Part shown: piece by piece, positions 26,087-34,814 of the stretch
Numbering within the stretch: position 1 is the stretch's first letter
Layout: every line of letters begins with the position of its first letter
Assembly: GCF_019278525.1 (NCBI RefSeq)
Contig: NZ_CP058986.1
Location: 1,302,001-1,366,000 of the forward strand
DNA length: 64,000 nt
Source: Polaribacter sp. HaHaR_3_91
GTDB taxonomy: Bacteria; Bacteroidota; Bacteroidia; Flavobacteriales; Flavobacteriaceae
Direction: 5' to 3'
Made by a program: the position numbers and the translations under genes
Notes under the pieces: model-generated
Databases searched by the model: none
What the model saw: only the letters and a program-made list of their open reading frames with translations
Told to the model about the DNA's origin: nothing

Positions 26087-26968
26087 ATGAAAAAACCTAC
26101 TATCGGATTTATCGGACTTGGCCTTATGGGTGGTAACATGGTTGAAAATTTGCAAAAAAGAGGTTATGAGTTAACAGTAATGGACCTTAACAAAGATGAG
26201 GTTGCAACTGTAATAGCTCGTGGTAATGCTACCGAAGCTAGCTCTCCTAAGGAATTAGCAGAAAAAAGTGATATTATAATGTTTTGTTTAACTACATCTG
26301 CTGTAGTTGAAAAGATTGTTTACGGTGAAGATGGAATTTTAGCCGGTATTAAAGAAGGTACTGTTTTAATTGATTTTGGAACTTCAATTCCTGCATCTAC
26401 GATTAAGATTGGTAAAGATTTAGCAGCTAAAGGAGCTGGTATGATTGATGCACCTTTAGGTCGTACACCTGCACATGCAAAAGACGGATTATTAAATATC
26501 ATGGCAGCTGGAGATAAAGCTACTTTTGATAAAGTAAAACCAGTTTTAGATGAGCAAGGAGAGAATGTGTTTTATTTAGGAGCTTTAGGAGCAGGTCATA
26601 CAACTAAGTTAATTAATAACTTTATGGGGATGACTACTGTTGTTGCAATGTCTCAGGCTTTTGCTGCTGCAAAACTTGCAGGAGTAGATACACAACAATT
26701 GTTTGATATTATGTCTTCTGGACCGTCAAACTCTCCATTCATGAAATTTTGTAAACATTACGCAGTAGATAACGTAAGTGATTTAGGTTTTTCTATTAAC
26801 AATGCAAATAAAGATTTAGGTTATTTTGTTCAGATGATGAACGATTTAGGTACTACTTCTAAAATAGCAGAAGCTACTTCTGCAAACCTTCAAGCAGCTG
26901 TAGCGGCTGATATGGGAAGCGGAAACGTTCCTGAAATTTTCGATTACTTTACAAGTTTAAAGAAATAA
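26087..26968 (+). CDS. NAD(P)-dependent beta-hydroxyacid dehydrogenase (3-hydroxyisobutyrate/tartronate semialdehyde reductase type)
   Basis: The 293-residue enzyme starts with the Rossmann motif GFIGLGLMGGNM. It has the substrate loop DAPLGRTPAHAKDG and the catalytic Lys region GHTTKLINNFMG. The family oxidises or reduces three- and four-carbon hydroxyacids. The Arg-Thr substitution in the DAPLGR loop, in place of the common DAPVSGG, suggests a substrate other than 3-hydroxyisobutyrate, but I cannot name it. The gene stands alone with a strong promoter and a stack of hairpins downstream, which suggests high expression. Confidence 0.88.
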   Translation: MKKPTIGFIGLGLMGGNMVENLQKRGYELTVMDLNKDEVATVIARGNATEASSPKELAEKSDIIMFCLTTSAVVEKIVYGEDGILAGIKEGTVLIDFGTSIPASTIKIGKDLAAKGAGMIDAPLGRTPAHAKDGLLNIMAAGDKATFDKVKPVLDEQGENVFYLGALGAGHTTKLINNFMGMTTVVAMSQAFAAAKLAGVDTQQLFDIMSSGPSNSPFMKFCKHYAVDNVSDLGFSINNANKDLGYFVQMMNDLGTTSKIAEATSANLQAAVAADMGSGNVPEIFDYFTSLKK

Positions 26969-26972
26969 TTAT

Positions 26973-26988
26973 TTCCGCAATAGCGGAA
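26973..26988 (+). terminator. First hairpin downstream of the dehydrogenase gene
   Basis: TTCCGC (26973-26978), loop AATA, GCGGAA (26983-26988). It starts 4 nt past the stop and has no T-run, so it may stabilise the mRNA 3' end more than terminate. Confidence 0.5.
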
Positions 26989-27000
26989 GTATAAAATAAG

Positions 27001-27020
27001 TTTTGATTTTAATATCAAAA
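27001..27020 (+). repeat. Second hairpin downstream of the dehydrogenase gene
   Basis: TTTTGAT (27001-27007) pairs with ATCAAAA (27014-27020). It is a weak A/T stem between the other two hairpins. Confidence 0.35.
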
Positions 27021-27030
27021 TGAAATGTAT

Positions 27031-27065
27031 AAAAATACCTCGAGGCTTTGCTTCGAGGTATTTTT
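27031..27065. terminator. Strong bidirectional terminator
   Basis: The perfect 13-bp stem AAAAATACCTCGA/complement (27031-27043, 27053-27065) has a T-run on the right and an A-run on the left. It serves the dehydrogenase gene and probably also the convergent FAD-dependent gene. Confidence 0.9.
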
Positions 27066-27170
27066 TGTTTTTATAATGATTTACAAAATGTCAGTCCGAG
27101 TAAAATTTCTTTTTATAAATTTTGTATCGAGAACTAATATTATATTGTCTAAAGAGATAATATTTAAAGT

Positions 27171-28727
27171 CTACAACTTTGCAATTGCAGCTTCTGCACA
27201 ACGTTCTCCATCCATGGCAGCAGAAACAATTCCACCAGCATAACCACCACCTTCACCACAAGGATATAAACCTTCTATTTCTGTATGTTCTAAACTTTCT
27301 TTTCTAGGGATGTTTACCGGTGATGAAGTTCTAGATTCCACTCCAATAATATTTGCTTCGTTGGTATAATAACCGTGCATTTTTTGTCCGAATGCTGCAA
27401 AACCTTTTCTTAATCTACCTCCAATAATTTTAGGTAATAAAGAATGTAAAGGAGCCGATTTTAATCCTGGTTGATATGAACAATCATTTAAATCGTTAGA
27501 AAGTCTTCCGTCAACAAAATCCACCAATCTTTGTGCAGGTGCTGTTTGTGTTCTTCCTCCAGCAAAAAAGGCTATTTTTTCTAAATCTTTTTGAAATTCT
27601 AATCCTTTTAAAGGTCCAAACTGTTCGTATTTCTTAAAATCTTTATCAATATCTAATTCAACAACAATTCCTGAATTTGCAAAACGATTATTTCTACGAG
27701 AAGGCGACATTCCGTTTACAACAACTTCACCGTTTGCAGTAGCTGCAGGAACAATAAATCCACCAGGACACATACAAAAAGAATATACACCTCTATTATT
27801 TACTTGGTGTACCAAGCTATAAGCTGCTGCTGGTAACAATTCGTCTCTTTCTCCTGAACAATGATATTGAATTTGATCTATAATTTCTTGCGGATGTTCT
27901 ACACGAACGCCCATCGCAAAAGACTTTGCTTTTAAAGCAATCTCTTTCTTGTGTAGTAATTCGTATATATCTCTAGCCGAATGTCCGGTTGCTAAAATAA
28001 CTGAATTCACAGCCATTTCTTTTCCGTTTTTAAGATGGATAGCTTGTAGTTTATTGTTTTTTACAGTAAAATCGGTAACACGAGTTTCAAAATGAATTTC
28101 TCCACCGTACTTTAAAATATTCTCACGAACATTCTCGATGATTTTTGGTAATTTATTGGTTCCAATATGAGGGTGTGCATCTACCAAAATTTGTTCTGTT
28201 GCTCCATGAAAAACTAAATTTTCAAAAATTCTTCTAACATCACCACGTTTTAATGAGCGTGTGTAGAGTTTTCCATCAGAATAGGTTCCGGCTCCACCTT
28301 CACCAAAACAATAATTAGAATCTTCGTTTACAAAATGATCTTGATTGATGGCTTTTAAATCACGCCTTCTATCTTGTACATTTTTTCCACGTTCTAAAAC
28401 AATTGGTTTGTAACCTAATTCTATACAACGCAAAGCAGCGTACATTCCTGCGGGTCCAAAACCAATAATATGTACTTCTTTGGCATTAGAAACATCTTTA
28501 TATTCAAAAGTATAATCAGATTTATCTGGTACTTTTTCATTGATATAAACGGCTACTTTGTAGTTAAATATGATGTCTTTTTTACGTGCATCTATAGATT
28601 TACGCAATACTTTAACAGCAGAAATTTCACTTTTATCAAGGCTTAATTGCTTAGAAGCTTTGTATAATAAGATGTTTTCTTTACGTTCTTCTATTAAATT
28701 TACTCGAAGTTGAATTTCTTTTACCAT
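27171..28727 (-). CDS. FAD-dependent dehydrogenase (COG2509-like)
   Basis: The 518-residue flavoprotein has an N-terminal domain of about 80 residues, then the dinucleotide-binding GFGPAGMYAAL at 89-99, LERGKNVQDR, the GEGGAGTYSDGKLYTR loop and ILATGHSARD. The C-terminus ends CGEGGGYAGGIVSAA, which contacts FAD. This family is common in bacteria and usually uncharacterised; some members are called uncharacterised FAD-dependent dehydrogenases. The substrate is unknown. The gene is monocistronic. Confidence 0.9.
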   Translation of the reverse strand: MVKEIQLRVNLIEERKENILLYKASKQLSLDKSEISAVKVLRKSIDARKKDIIFNYKVAVYINEKVPDKSDYTFEYKDVSNAKEVHIIGFGPAGMYAALRCIELGYKPIVLERGKNVQDRRRDLKAINQDHFVNEDSNYCFGEGGAGTYSDGKLYTRSLKRGDVRRIFENLVFHGATEQILVDAHPHIGTNKLPKIIENVRENILKYGGEIHFETRVTDFTVKNNKLQAIHLKNGKEMAVNSVILATGHSARDIYELLHKKEIALKAKSFAMGVRVEHPQEIIDQIQYHCSGERDELLPAAAYSLVHQVNNRGVYSFCMCPGGFIVPAATANGEVVVNGMSPSRRNNRFANSGIVVELDIDKDFKKYEQFGPLKGLEFQKDLEKIAFFAGGRTQTAPAQRLVDFVDGRLSNDLNDCSYQPGLKSAPLHSLLPKIIGGRLRKGFAAFGQKMHGYYTNEANIIGVESRTSSPVNIPRKESLEHTEIEGLYPCGEGGGYAGGIVSAAMDGERCAEAAIAKL

Positions 28728-29170
28728 GTGGCAAAAATAATGAATTTTAAAGTCTAAAAAAGCTACGAATTCATGAATTTCTCTTCAATATGATATAATG
28801 ATAATTTTAGCGTTAAAAATATTTAAGTTGAGTAGGTGAATTGATGTATCCTGTTTTTTAAGTTGTGGTTGTAAAAGGCCTTTTTTTTGTTCTTTTATTT
28901 TCTGTTTGAGCGTAGTTGAGATTTAATTACCGACTAAAATAGGTCTTGATTACACGCAAGGAGACATTTATTTCATTTTTTTAATTAGATAAATTTTGTA
29001 CTGTTTTTGTACCTGAATAAAATGAAACACGTTAACTTTATGCTAAAATTAAGAATTAGATATTTTATTTTTAAATGATGACTATATTGTGAATATAATT
29101 ATTATAAAATGCTATGAAAATCACGGGTAAAAATCACGATTTTATCTATCTTTAAAAAATATTTGAAAGG
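28728..29170. other. Long divergent intergenic region with a repeat copy
   Basis: The 443 bp between the FAD-dependent gene and the PPK2 gene hold no ORF I would support. They contain one copy of the GAGCGnAGTnGAGA repeat (28901-28923), a tandem TTTTGTAC/TTTTTGTAC pair near 28996-29013 and a TATCTTTA sequence shortly before the PPK2 start. Confidence 0.5.
28901..28923 (+). repeat. Copy 1 of a GAGCGnAGTnGAGA dispersed repeat
   Basis: The copy reads TTTGAGCGTAGTTGAGAT. Related copies lie at 30062, 51434 and (inverted) 51481, all in intergenic DNA. Confidence 0.6.
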
Positions 29171-30028
29171 ATGCTAGACAAGGAAAAATATAAGGTAAAA
29201 GGAACTATTCAATTGACTGATTTTAATACAAAAGAAGTAATAGAAAAGTCTAAGAAGAAGCTAAAGAAAATCAGAAAAAAACTGAGTGATATTCAGGATA
29301 CAATGTATGCAGAAGGCAAATATAGTATGCTTATTTGCTTACAAGGAATGGATACTTCTGGCAAAGACAGTTTAATTAGAGAGGTTTTTAAAGATGTAAA
29401 TGCACGTGGAGTAGAAGTGCATAGTTTTAAAGTACCAACAGAGTTGGAATTAAAGCACGATTTTTTATGGCGTCATTATATTGCACTTCCGGCAAAAGGT
29501 AAAATAGGTGTTTTTAATAGAACACATTATGAAAACGTGTTGGTGACAAGAGTGCATCCTGAGTATGTTTTTGGAGAAAATATTCCGACCATAAATACGT
29601 TAGAAGATATCAATGATGCTTTTTTTCATGAAAGAATGGAAAGAATCAATAATTTTGAAAAGCATATTACAGATAGTGGAACCATCGTATTAAAGTTCTT
29701 TTTAAATTTGTCTAAAGACGAACAAAAGAATAGATTATTACGCAGGTTGAATTTACCTGAAAAGAATTGGAAATTTTCTGCAGGCGATTTAAAAGAACGT
29801 AAACTGTGGGATAAATACCAGTTCTGTTATGAAGATTTATTAAACAGAACTTCTAAAGAAAATGCACCTTGGTTTATAATTCCTGCGGATGACAAACCAA
29901 CGGCAAGATTTATTTTAGCAGATATTGTATTAGAAGAATTAGAAAAATTTAACTTTAAAGAACCAACTTTACCTGCAAAAATTCAGGATCAAGTAGCTGC
30001 ATTTAAAACACAATTAAATAACGAATAG
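29171..30028 (+). CDS. PPK2-family polyphosphate kinase
   Basis: The 285-residue enzyme is a single-domain PPK2. The Walker A loop is GMDTSGKDS at 59-67. The Walker B/lid region is VFNRTHYENVLVTRVHPE. ERKLWDKYQFCYEDLL is the C-terminal conserved helix. PPK2 enzymes use polyphosphate to phosphorylate nucleotides (AMP to ADP, or ADP to ATP/GDP to GTP). The length and sequence suggest class III, which can act on both AMP and ADP, but class assignment by eye is tentative. It sits upstream of an exonuclease gene with a 66-nt gap. Confidence 0.92.
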   Translation: MLDKEKYKVKGTIQLTDFNTKEVIEKSKKKLKKIRKKLSDIQDTMYAEGKYSMLICLQGMDTSGKDSLIREVFKDVNARGVEVHSFKVPTELELKHDFLWRHYIALPAKGKIGVFNRTHYENVLVTRVHPEYVFGENIPTINTLEDINDAFFHERMERINNFEKHITDSGTIVLKFFLNLSKDEQKNRLLRRLNLPEKNWKFSAGDLKERKLWDKYQFCYEDLLNRTSKENAPWFIIPADDKPTARFILADIVLEELEKFNFKEPTLPAKIQDQVAAFKTQLNNE

Positions 30029-30061
30029 TTCTTGCTTGCGATTTAGTAGGTAATTATTTTT

Positions 30062-30080
30062 ACCTGAGCGAAGTAGAGAA
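30062..30080 (+). repeat. Copy 2 of the GAGCGnAGTnGAGA repeat
   Basis: CTGAGCGAAGTAGAGAAAT lies between the PPK2 and exonuclease genes. A GGTAA/TTACC mini-hairpin (30050-30065) overlaps its left end. Confidence 0.5.
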
Positions 30081-30094
30081 ATTAAAATATTAAA

Positions 30095-30922
30095 ATGAAT
30101 TTAGATTTAAAGAAGCCAATCGTATTTTTCGATTTAGAAACAACAGGAGTAAACATTGCAACAGATAAAGTTGTTGAAATTGCCATATTAAAAGTATTCC
30201 CAAACGGAAATAAGGAAAGTAAAACTTGGTTGGTAAATCCGGAAATGGAAATTCCACAAGGATCTATAGATGTACATGGAATTACAAATGAAAAAGTAGC
30301 TTCAGAGCCAACTTTTAAAGAATTAGCACCACAAATTAATGAGATGATTGCAGATTCTGATTTGGCAGGTTTTAACTCTAATCGTTTTGACATCCCGCTT
30401 TTAGCGGAAGAGTTAATGAGAGCTGGTATCGACTTTGATATGAAAAATAGAAAAGCAATTGATGTGCAAGTAATTTTTCATAAAAAAGAACAAAGAACAT
30501 TAAGTGCTGGATATCAGTTTTACTGCGGAAAAGAATTAGAAGGAGCACACGGAGCAGAAGCAGATACCAATGCAACGTACGAAATTTTGTTAGCTCAGTT
30601 AGATAAATATGATGACATACAAAATACTGTAGATGCTTTAAGTGAATATTCTACACACGGAGAAAGAGCAGATTTTGCTGGTTTTATTCTGATGAATGAT
30701 AAAAAGCAAGAAATTTTCTCTTTCGGAAAATACAAAGGTAGAACGGTAGAAGAGGTGTTTAAAGAAAATCCTGGTTATAATAACTGGATGCAGAATGCAG
30801 ATTTTCCTTTGTACACTAAAAAGGTTTTAAAAGAAATTAAAGAAAGAATGACGGCGCCAAAAAAGCAAATGTCTGACAAAGAAAAATTAGAAGCTTTACA
30901 ACAGAAGTTTAATTTAAGATAG
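30095..30922 (+). CDS. DEDDh 3'-5' exonuclease (DnaQ-like) with C-terminal ExoX-type domain
   Basis: The 275-residue protein begins with the exonuclease I motif FDLETTG (Asp13, Glu15). It continues with FNSNRFDIPLL (ExoII) and HGAEADTNATYEIL, the DEDDh ExoIII motif with His and Asp. The last 90 residues hold FSFGKYKGRTVEEVFKENP and NWMQNADF, a small domain also found at the end of ExoX-like exonucleases. It likely degrades single-stranded DNA or RNA ends in repair or processing. It need not be the replicase proofreader. Confidence 0.92.
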   Translation: MNLDLKKPIVFFDLETTGVNIATDKVVEIAILKVFPNGNKESKTWLVNPEMEIPQGSIDVHGITNEKVASEPTFKELAPQINEMIADSDLAGFNSNRFDIPLLAEELMRAGIDFDMKNRKAIDVQVIFHKKEQRTLSAGYQFYCGKELEGAHGAEADTNATYEILLAQLDKYDDIQNTVDALSEYSTHGERADFAGFILMNDKKQEIFSFGKYKGRTVEEVFKENPGYNNWMQNADFPLYTKKVLKEIKERMTAPKKQMSDKEKLEALQQKFNLR

Positions 30923-31032
30923 TTCTTTTTTGTCATTTGGAATGAGTCTTTTTAGGCGATTGAGAAATCTAATAATTAAGATGTATTAAACTAAACTGTC
31001 AATTAAACAGTTAAAAAATTACACAACAAACA

Positions 31033-31518
31033 ATGTTTACAGAATATAAAAATTTACCAAATAATTCTCGCGTTTGGATTTACCAATCCAATAGAGAATT
31101 TACAGAGAATGAAATAAACTTTATTTCAGAAAAAGCAGAAGACTTTATTAACCAATGGACGCGTCATGGAGACGATTTAAAAGGTTCTTTTACTATCAAA
31201 TACAATCAGTTTTTGGTGTTGGCAGTAGATGAAAGCTTTAACAATGTTTCTGGTTGTTCTATAGATAGTTCTGTTCGTTTTATTAAAGAATTAGAAAACG
31301 GATTACAATTAGATTTAATGGATAAATTGAATGTTACTTTTAAAGATAATGACAATATTAACTTAGTAAAATTGTTCGATTTTCAGAAGTTCGCAGAAGA
31401 AAATAAAGTAACTGCCGATACGATTGTTTTTAATAATATGGTAGCTACCAAAGAAGATTTTGAAAACAATTGGGAAATTCCCGCAAAAGATAGTTGGCAC
31501 AAACGTTTTTTGGTGTAA
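31033..31518 (+). CDS. Conserved hypothetical protein (often mislabelled ABC transporter ATPase)
   Basis: The 161-residue protein has no Walker A or other ATPase motif. Its recognisable segments are RVWIYQSNREFTENE, then FINQWTRHGDDLKGSF and the final SWHKRFLV. Flavobacterial homologues exist and are often named ABC transporter ATPase without support. It is predicted soluble with no signal peptide. The function is unknown. Confidence 0.75.
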   Translation: MFTEYKNLPNNSRVWIYQSNREFTENEINFISEKAEDFINQWTRHGDDLKGSFTIKYNQFLVLAVDESFNNVSGCSIDSSVRFIKELENGLQLDLMDKLNVTFKDNDNINLVKLFDFQKFAEENKVTADTIVFNNMVATKEDFENNWEIPAKDSWHKRFLV

Positions 31519-31556
31519 AAATTGTATTAAAATTATTGAATTCAGTTAGCAAATTG

Positions 31557-31689
31557 TTGCGTTAAGGATAGAGCGGTCTGTTTGAGCTCTTTTTTAGGTT
31601 TCAGTTCGAGTGGTTACGCTTTTTAGCGTAATTGTATAGAGAACAACCTAAAAAAAGCGAGTAGCGAAAGCCTGTTAAAACGCCCTAAG
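31557..31689 (+). repeat. Structured intergenic element, copy A
   Basis: The element runs from GTTAAGGATAG to TTAAAACGCCC. It contains TGTTTGAGCTCTTTTTT and AAAAAAAGCGAG, an outer CTTTTTTAGGTT/AACCTAAAAAAAG stem and an inner TTACGC/GCGTAA hairpin. A related inverted copy lies at 34650-34740. It fills the gap before the GH3 gene. It could be a known flavobacterial RNA motif such as Flavo-1; I could not test that. Confidence 0.6.
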
Positions 31690-31707
31690 AATATGTCCCA
31701 TAATAAT

Positions 31708-34626
31708 ATGAAGAAAGAGTTATTAATAGTCGTTTTTATAAGTTTTGTTTTTAATTTATCTGCACAAAGTGTAGATCCTTTAATAGCGAAAGATGCAGAG
31801 GCGCAAGATATTTGGGTAGATAGTATTTTAAAAAATATGTCGATTGATGAGAAGATTGGTCAGCTTTTTATGATACAAGCCTATTCTAATAAAGACAAAA
31901 AGCACGAAGCTTATATTACCAATATGATTCAAAAATATCATGTGGGTAATTTAATTTTTATGCAAGGAACTCCTGAAAAACAAGCGGTACTTACTAATAA
32001 ATTTCAAGATTCGGCAAAAGTACCTTTGTTAATTGGTTTTGATGGAGAATGGGGCTTGGACATGCGTTTAAAAGATACCTATAGATTTCCTTGGAACATG
32101 ACTTTGGGTGCTATTGAAAAAGATTCTTTAATTACTGAATTCGGTAAGCATTTGGGGATGCATTGTAAGCGATTGGGAATTCATGTAAACTTTGCGCCAG
32201 TTGTAGATATTAATACAAATCCAGAAAACCCAATTATTGGAAACAGATCTTTTGGTGAAGATAAAGAAAACGTAACCCAGAAAGCGATTGCGTTTACAAA
32301 AGGGATGCAAAGTCAAGGGGTTTTGGCAAATGCAAAACATTTTCCGGGGCATGGAGATACCGCAACAGATTCTCACCATACATTACCCGTTTTAAATTTT
32401 GATTTAGCGCGCTTAGATTCTGTTGAATTGTATCCATACAAAAGAGTTTTTGATGCTGGTATGGCAAGTGTTATGACGGCACATTTAAGTATTGCTAGTT
32501 TAGAACCAGATAGTAGATTGCCTACTTCTTTGTCTAAAAATGTAGTGACTAATTTATTGCAGCAAAAATTAGGCTTCTTAGGCTTGGTAATTACCGATGG
32601 TTTAAATATGAAGGGTGCTGCTAATTATGCTACTTCGGCAGAAATTAATTTGGCAGCTATACAAGCAGGGAATGATTTACTGTTAATTCCGCAAGAGATT
32701 CCTGCTACGGTAAATATGATTAAAAAGGCTATTGAGTTAAAGACATTAACAGAAGAAAGAATCAATTTTTCTGTTCGTAAAATATTAAAAGCGAAATATT
32801 GGGCAGGTTTAAATGAATATAAACCAGTAGTCTTAAATAATTTGCATGAAGACTTAAATTCAATTGAAGATGAATTATTGCATAGAGAATTGGTGAAGAA
32901 TTCTTTAACTGTTCTCAAAAATAAAAACTATAATATACCTATTACAAATTTAGAAGAAAGAAAAATTGCATATGTAAAATTAGGCGACGATTCTGGATAT
33001 CCTTTTATTGATATGCTTCAAAATTATGGACAAGTAGATGAGATTTATAGTGAAAATTTAGACGGACTTATAACAAAATTGAAACCTTATAACATGGTAA
33101 TCGTTGGTTTTCATAAATCGAATGCTAACCCATGGAAAAGTTATAAGTTTACAAATAAAGAATTGGTTTGGTTGCAAGAAATATCTAGAGAGAATAATGT
33201 AATTTTAGATGTTTTTGCAAGTCCTTATAGTTTATTACAGGTAAAATCTTTTACAAATATAGAAGGCATTATTGTGTCATACCAAAATAGTAAATTGGCC
33301 CAAGAACTCTCTGCTCAATTAATTTTTGGAGCTTTTGGAGCAAAAGGGAAGTTGCCTGTTTCTATTAAAAGTGATTTTTTAGAAGGTAGTGGTTTCTTTA
33401 CCTCAAACCTAAGTAGATTTGAATATACTATACCAGAAGCAGCCCAATTATCTTCTATAAAATTAAAAAAGATAGATTCTTTAGCTACCATTATTTTAAA
33501 GGAAAAAATGGCACCTGGTTTTCAGGTTGTAGTGGCAAGACATGGTAAAATTGTCTTAGAGAAAAGTTACGGTCATCACACAGATGATACGTCTAGAAAA
33601 GTAAAAAATTCTGACGTGTATGATTTGGCTTCCCTTACTAAAATTTTAGCCTCTTTACCTTTAGTGATGAAAGCAGAAGAAGAGAAGAAAATTTCTTTAA
33701 ATGAAAAACTTCAAGATCTTTTACCAGGTTTTAAAGGATCTAATAAAGCAGCGGTTTCTGTTAGAGAAATCCTTTCACATTACGGACGTTTAAAAGCGTG
33801 GATTCCTTTTTATGTGGCAACTCAAGATAGTATAACGCATAAAAATTTACCTGCTTTTTATAGTAATAAACAATCGGAAAGATTTTCACTAAACGTGGCA
33901 AAAAACTTATATATAAACAAGAGTTATAAAGACAGTATTTATAAATATATTAAAGAAGCAGACCAAAGAACAACTGCAGGTTATAAATACAGCGATTTAG
34001 GATATTATTTATTGCAAGAAGCGATAGAAAATACTTATGAAAAACCTTTAAATACCTTGGTAGATGAAGAGTTTTACCAATCTTTAGGTGCTAATAGAAC
34101 TACTTATTTACCACTTCAAAAGTTTCCTGCAAACGAAATTATACCTACCGAAAAAGACAACTATTACCGTAACCAATTAGTACAAGGTTATGTGCATGAT
34201 ATGGGAGCTGCGATGTTAGGTGGAGTAGGTGGGCATGCAGGTTTATTTGCCAATGCAAATGATGTTGCAAAAATTATGCAGATGTATTTACAGAAAGGAT
34301 ATTATGGTGGTAAAAGGTATTTAAAAACAGAAACCTTAGACAAATTTAACCATCGTTATTTTTCAGATATGCAGGTGCGTAGAGGTTTAGGTTTCGATAA
34401 ACCGCAGTTAAACCCTAAGGTAAAAGCAACTTGTGGCTGTGTATCCGACGAGAGTTTTGGGCATTCTGGTTTTACAGGTACTTACACTTGGGCAGATCCA
34501 AAAAGTGGAATTGTATATGTGTTTTTGTCTAATAGAGTGTACCCTACAGCAGCAAACATGAGTTTGGTAAGGAGTAATATGCGTACAGAAATTCAGCAAG
34601 TTATTCAGGATGCTATTATAAATTAA
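31708..34626 (+). CDS. GH3 beta-N-acetylglucosaminidase fused to a serine hydrolase domain
   Basis: The 972-residue protein has a signal peptide (cleavage after LSA, about residue 20). Its first half is a NagZ-like GH3 domain: KHFPGHGDT (His211, His215) and the nucleophile Asp297 in ITDGLNMKG. From about residue 590 comes a beta-lactamase/class C-type serine hydrolase domain: SLTK with Ser642, YSDLGYYLL in place of YxN, and HSGFTGT near the end. NagZ cleaves N-acetylglucosaminyl-muramyl peptides in wall recycling; the second domain may be an esterase or peptidase on the same material. The ATG at 31693 is possible, but 31708 gives a better signal peptide. Such fusions are known in Bacteroidetes. 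Confidence 0.92.
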   Translation: MKKELLIVVFISFVFNLSAQSVDPLIAKDAEAQDIWVDSILKNMSIDEKIGQLFMIQAYSNKDKKHEAYITNMIQKYHVGNLIFMQGTPEKQAVLTNKFQDSAKVPLLIGFDGEWGLDMRLKDTYRFPWNMTLGAIEKDSLITEFGKHLGMHCKRLGIHVNFAPVVDINTNPENPIIGNRSFGEDKENVTQKAIAFTKGMQSQGVLANAKHFPGHGDTATDSHHTLPVLNFDLARLDSVELYPYKRVFDAGMASVMTAHLSIASLEPDSRLPTSLSKNVVTNLLQQKLGFLGLVITDGLNMKGAANYATSAEINLAAIQAGNDLLLIPQEIPATVNMIKKAIELKTLTEERINFSVRKILKAKYWAGLNEYKPVVLNNLHEDLNSIEDELLHRELVKNSLTVLKNKNYNIPITNLEERKIAYVKLGDDSGYPFIDMLQNYGQVDEIYSENLDGLITKLKPYNMVIVGFHKSNANPWKSYKFTNKELVWLQEISRENNVILDVFASPYSLLQVKSFTNIEGIIVSYQNSKLAQELSAQLIFGAFGAKGKLPVSIKSDFLEGSGFFTSNLSRFEYTIPEAAQLSSIKLKKIDSLATIILKEKMAPGFQVVVARHGKIVLEKSYGHHTDDTSRKVKNSDVYDLASLTKILASLPLVMKAEEEKKISLNEKLQDLLPGFKGSNKAAVSVREILSHYGRLKAWIPFYVATQDSITHKNLPAFYSNKQSERFSLNVAKNLYINKSYKDSIYKYIKEADQRTTAGYKYSDLGYYLLQEAIENTYEKPLNTLVDEEFYQSLGANRTTYLPLQKFPANEIIPTEKDNYYRNQLVQGYVHDMGAAMLGGVGGHAGLFANANDVAKIMQMYLQKGYYGGKRYLKTETLDKFNHRYFSDMQVRRGLGFDKPQLNPKVKATCGCVSDESFGHSGFTGTYTWADPKSGIVYVFLSNRVYPTAANMSLVRSNMRTEIQQVIQDAIIN

Positions 34627-34649
34627 GAAGTATGAAATATTCTTTTTCA

Positions 34650-34740
34650 GAAGCTATTTCCTGCTTTCCGCACTCGCTTTTTTTATTCAGAAAAAGAATA
34701 AAAAAGAGCTCAAACAATTGCTGCAATCAGGGCTAAACTT
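34650..34740 (-). repeat. Structured intergenic element, copy B (inverted)
   Basis: On the minus strand it reads TTTAGCCCTGATTGCAGC, then TGTTTGAGCTCTTTTTT, a TTATTC/GAATAA hairpin, AAAAAAAGCGAG and GCGGAAAGCAGG. It shares the GTTTGAGCTCTTTTTT and AAAAAAAGCGAGT blocks with copy A. It lies between the GH3 gene and the convergent YwqK-like gene. Confidence 0.6.
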
Positions 34741-34814
34741 GGTTGCTAGCTTTATTGTATTATAGAAAGTCAGATGTTTATGTTATTAATTTTAGATGCG
34801 TTGTAGTTGTTTTT

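Noticed and set aside
27025-27243. Plus-strand ORF of 72 codons after the dehydrogenase gene
   Set aside because: It runs through the strong terminator and into the antisense of the FAD-dependent gene, with no family resemblance.
31033-31518. ABC transporter ATPase label for the 161-residue protein
   Set aside because: No Walker A, Walker B or signature motif is present.
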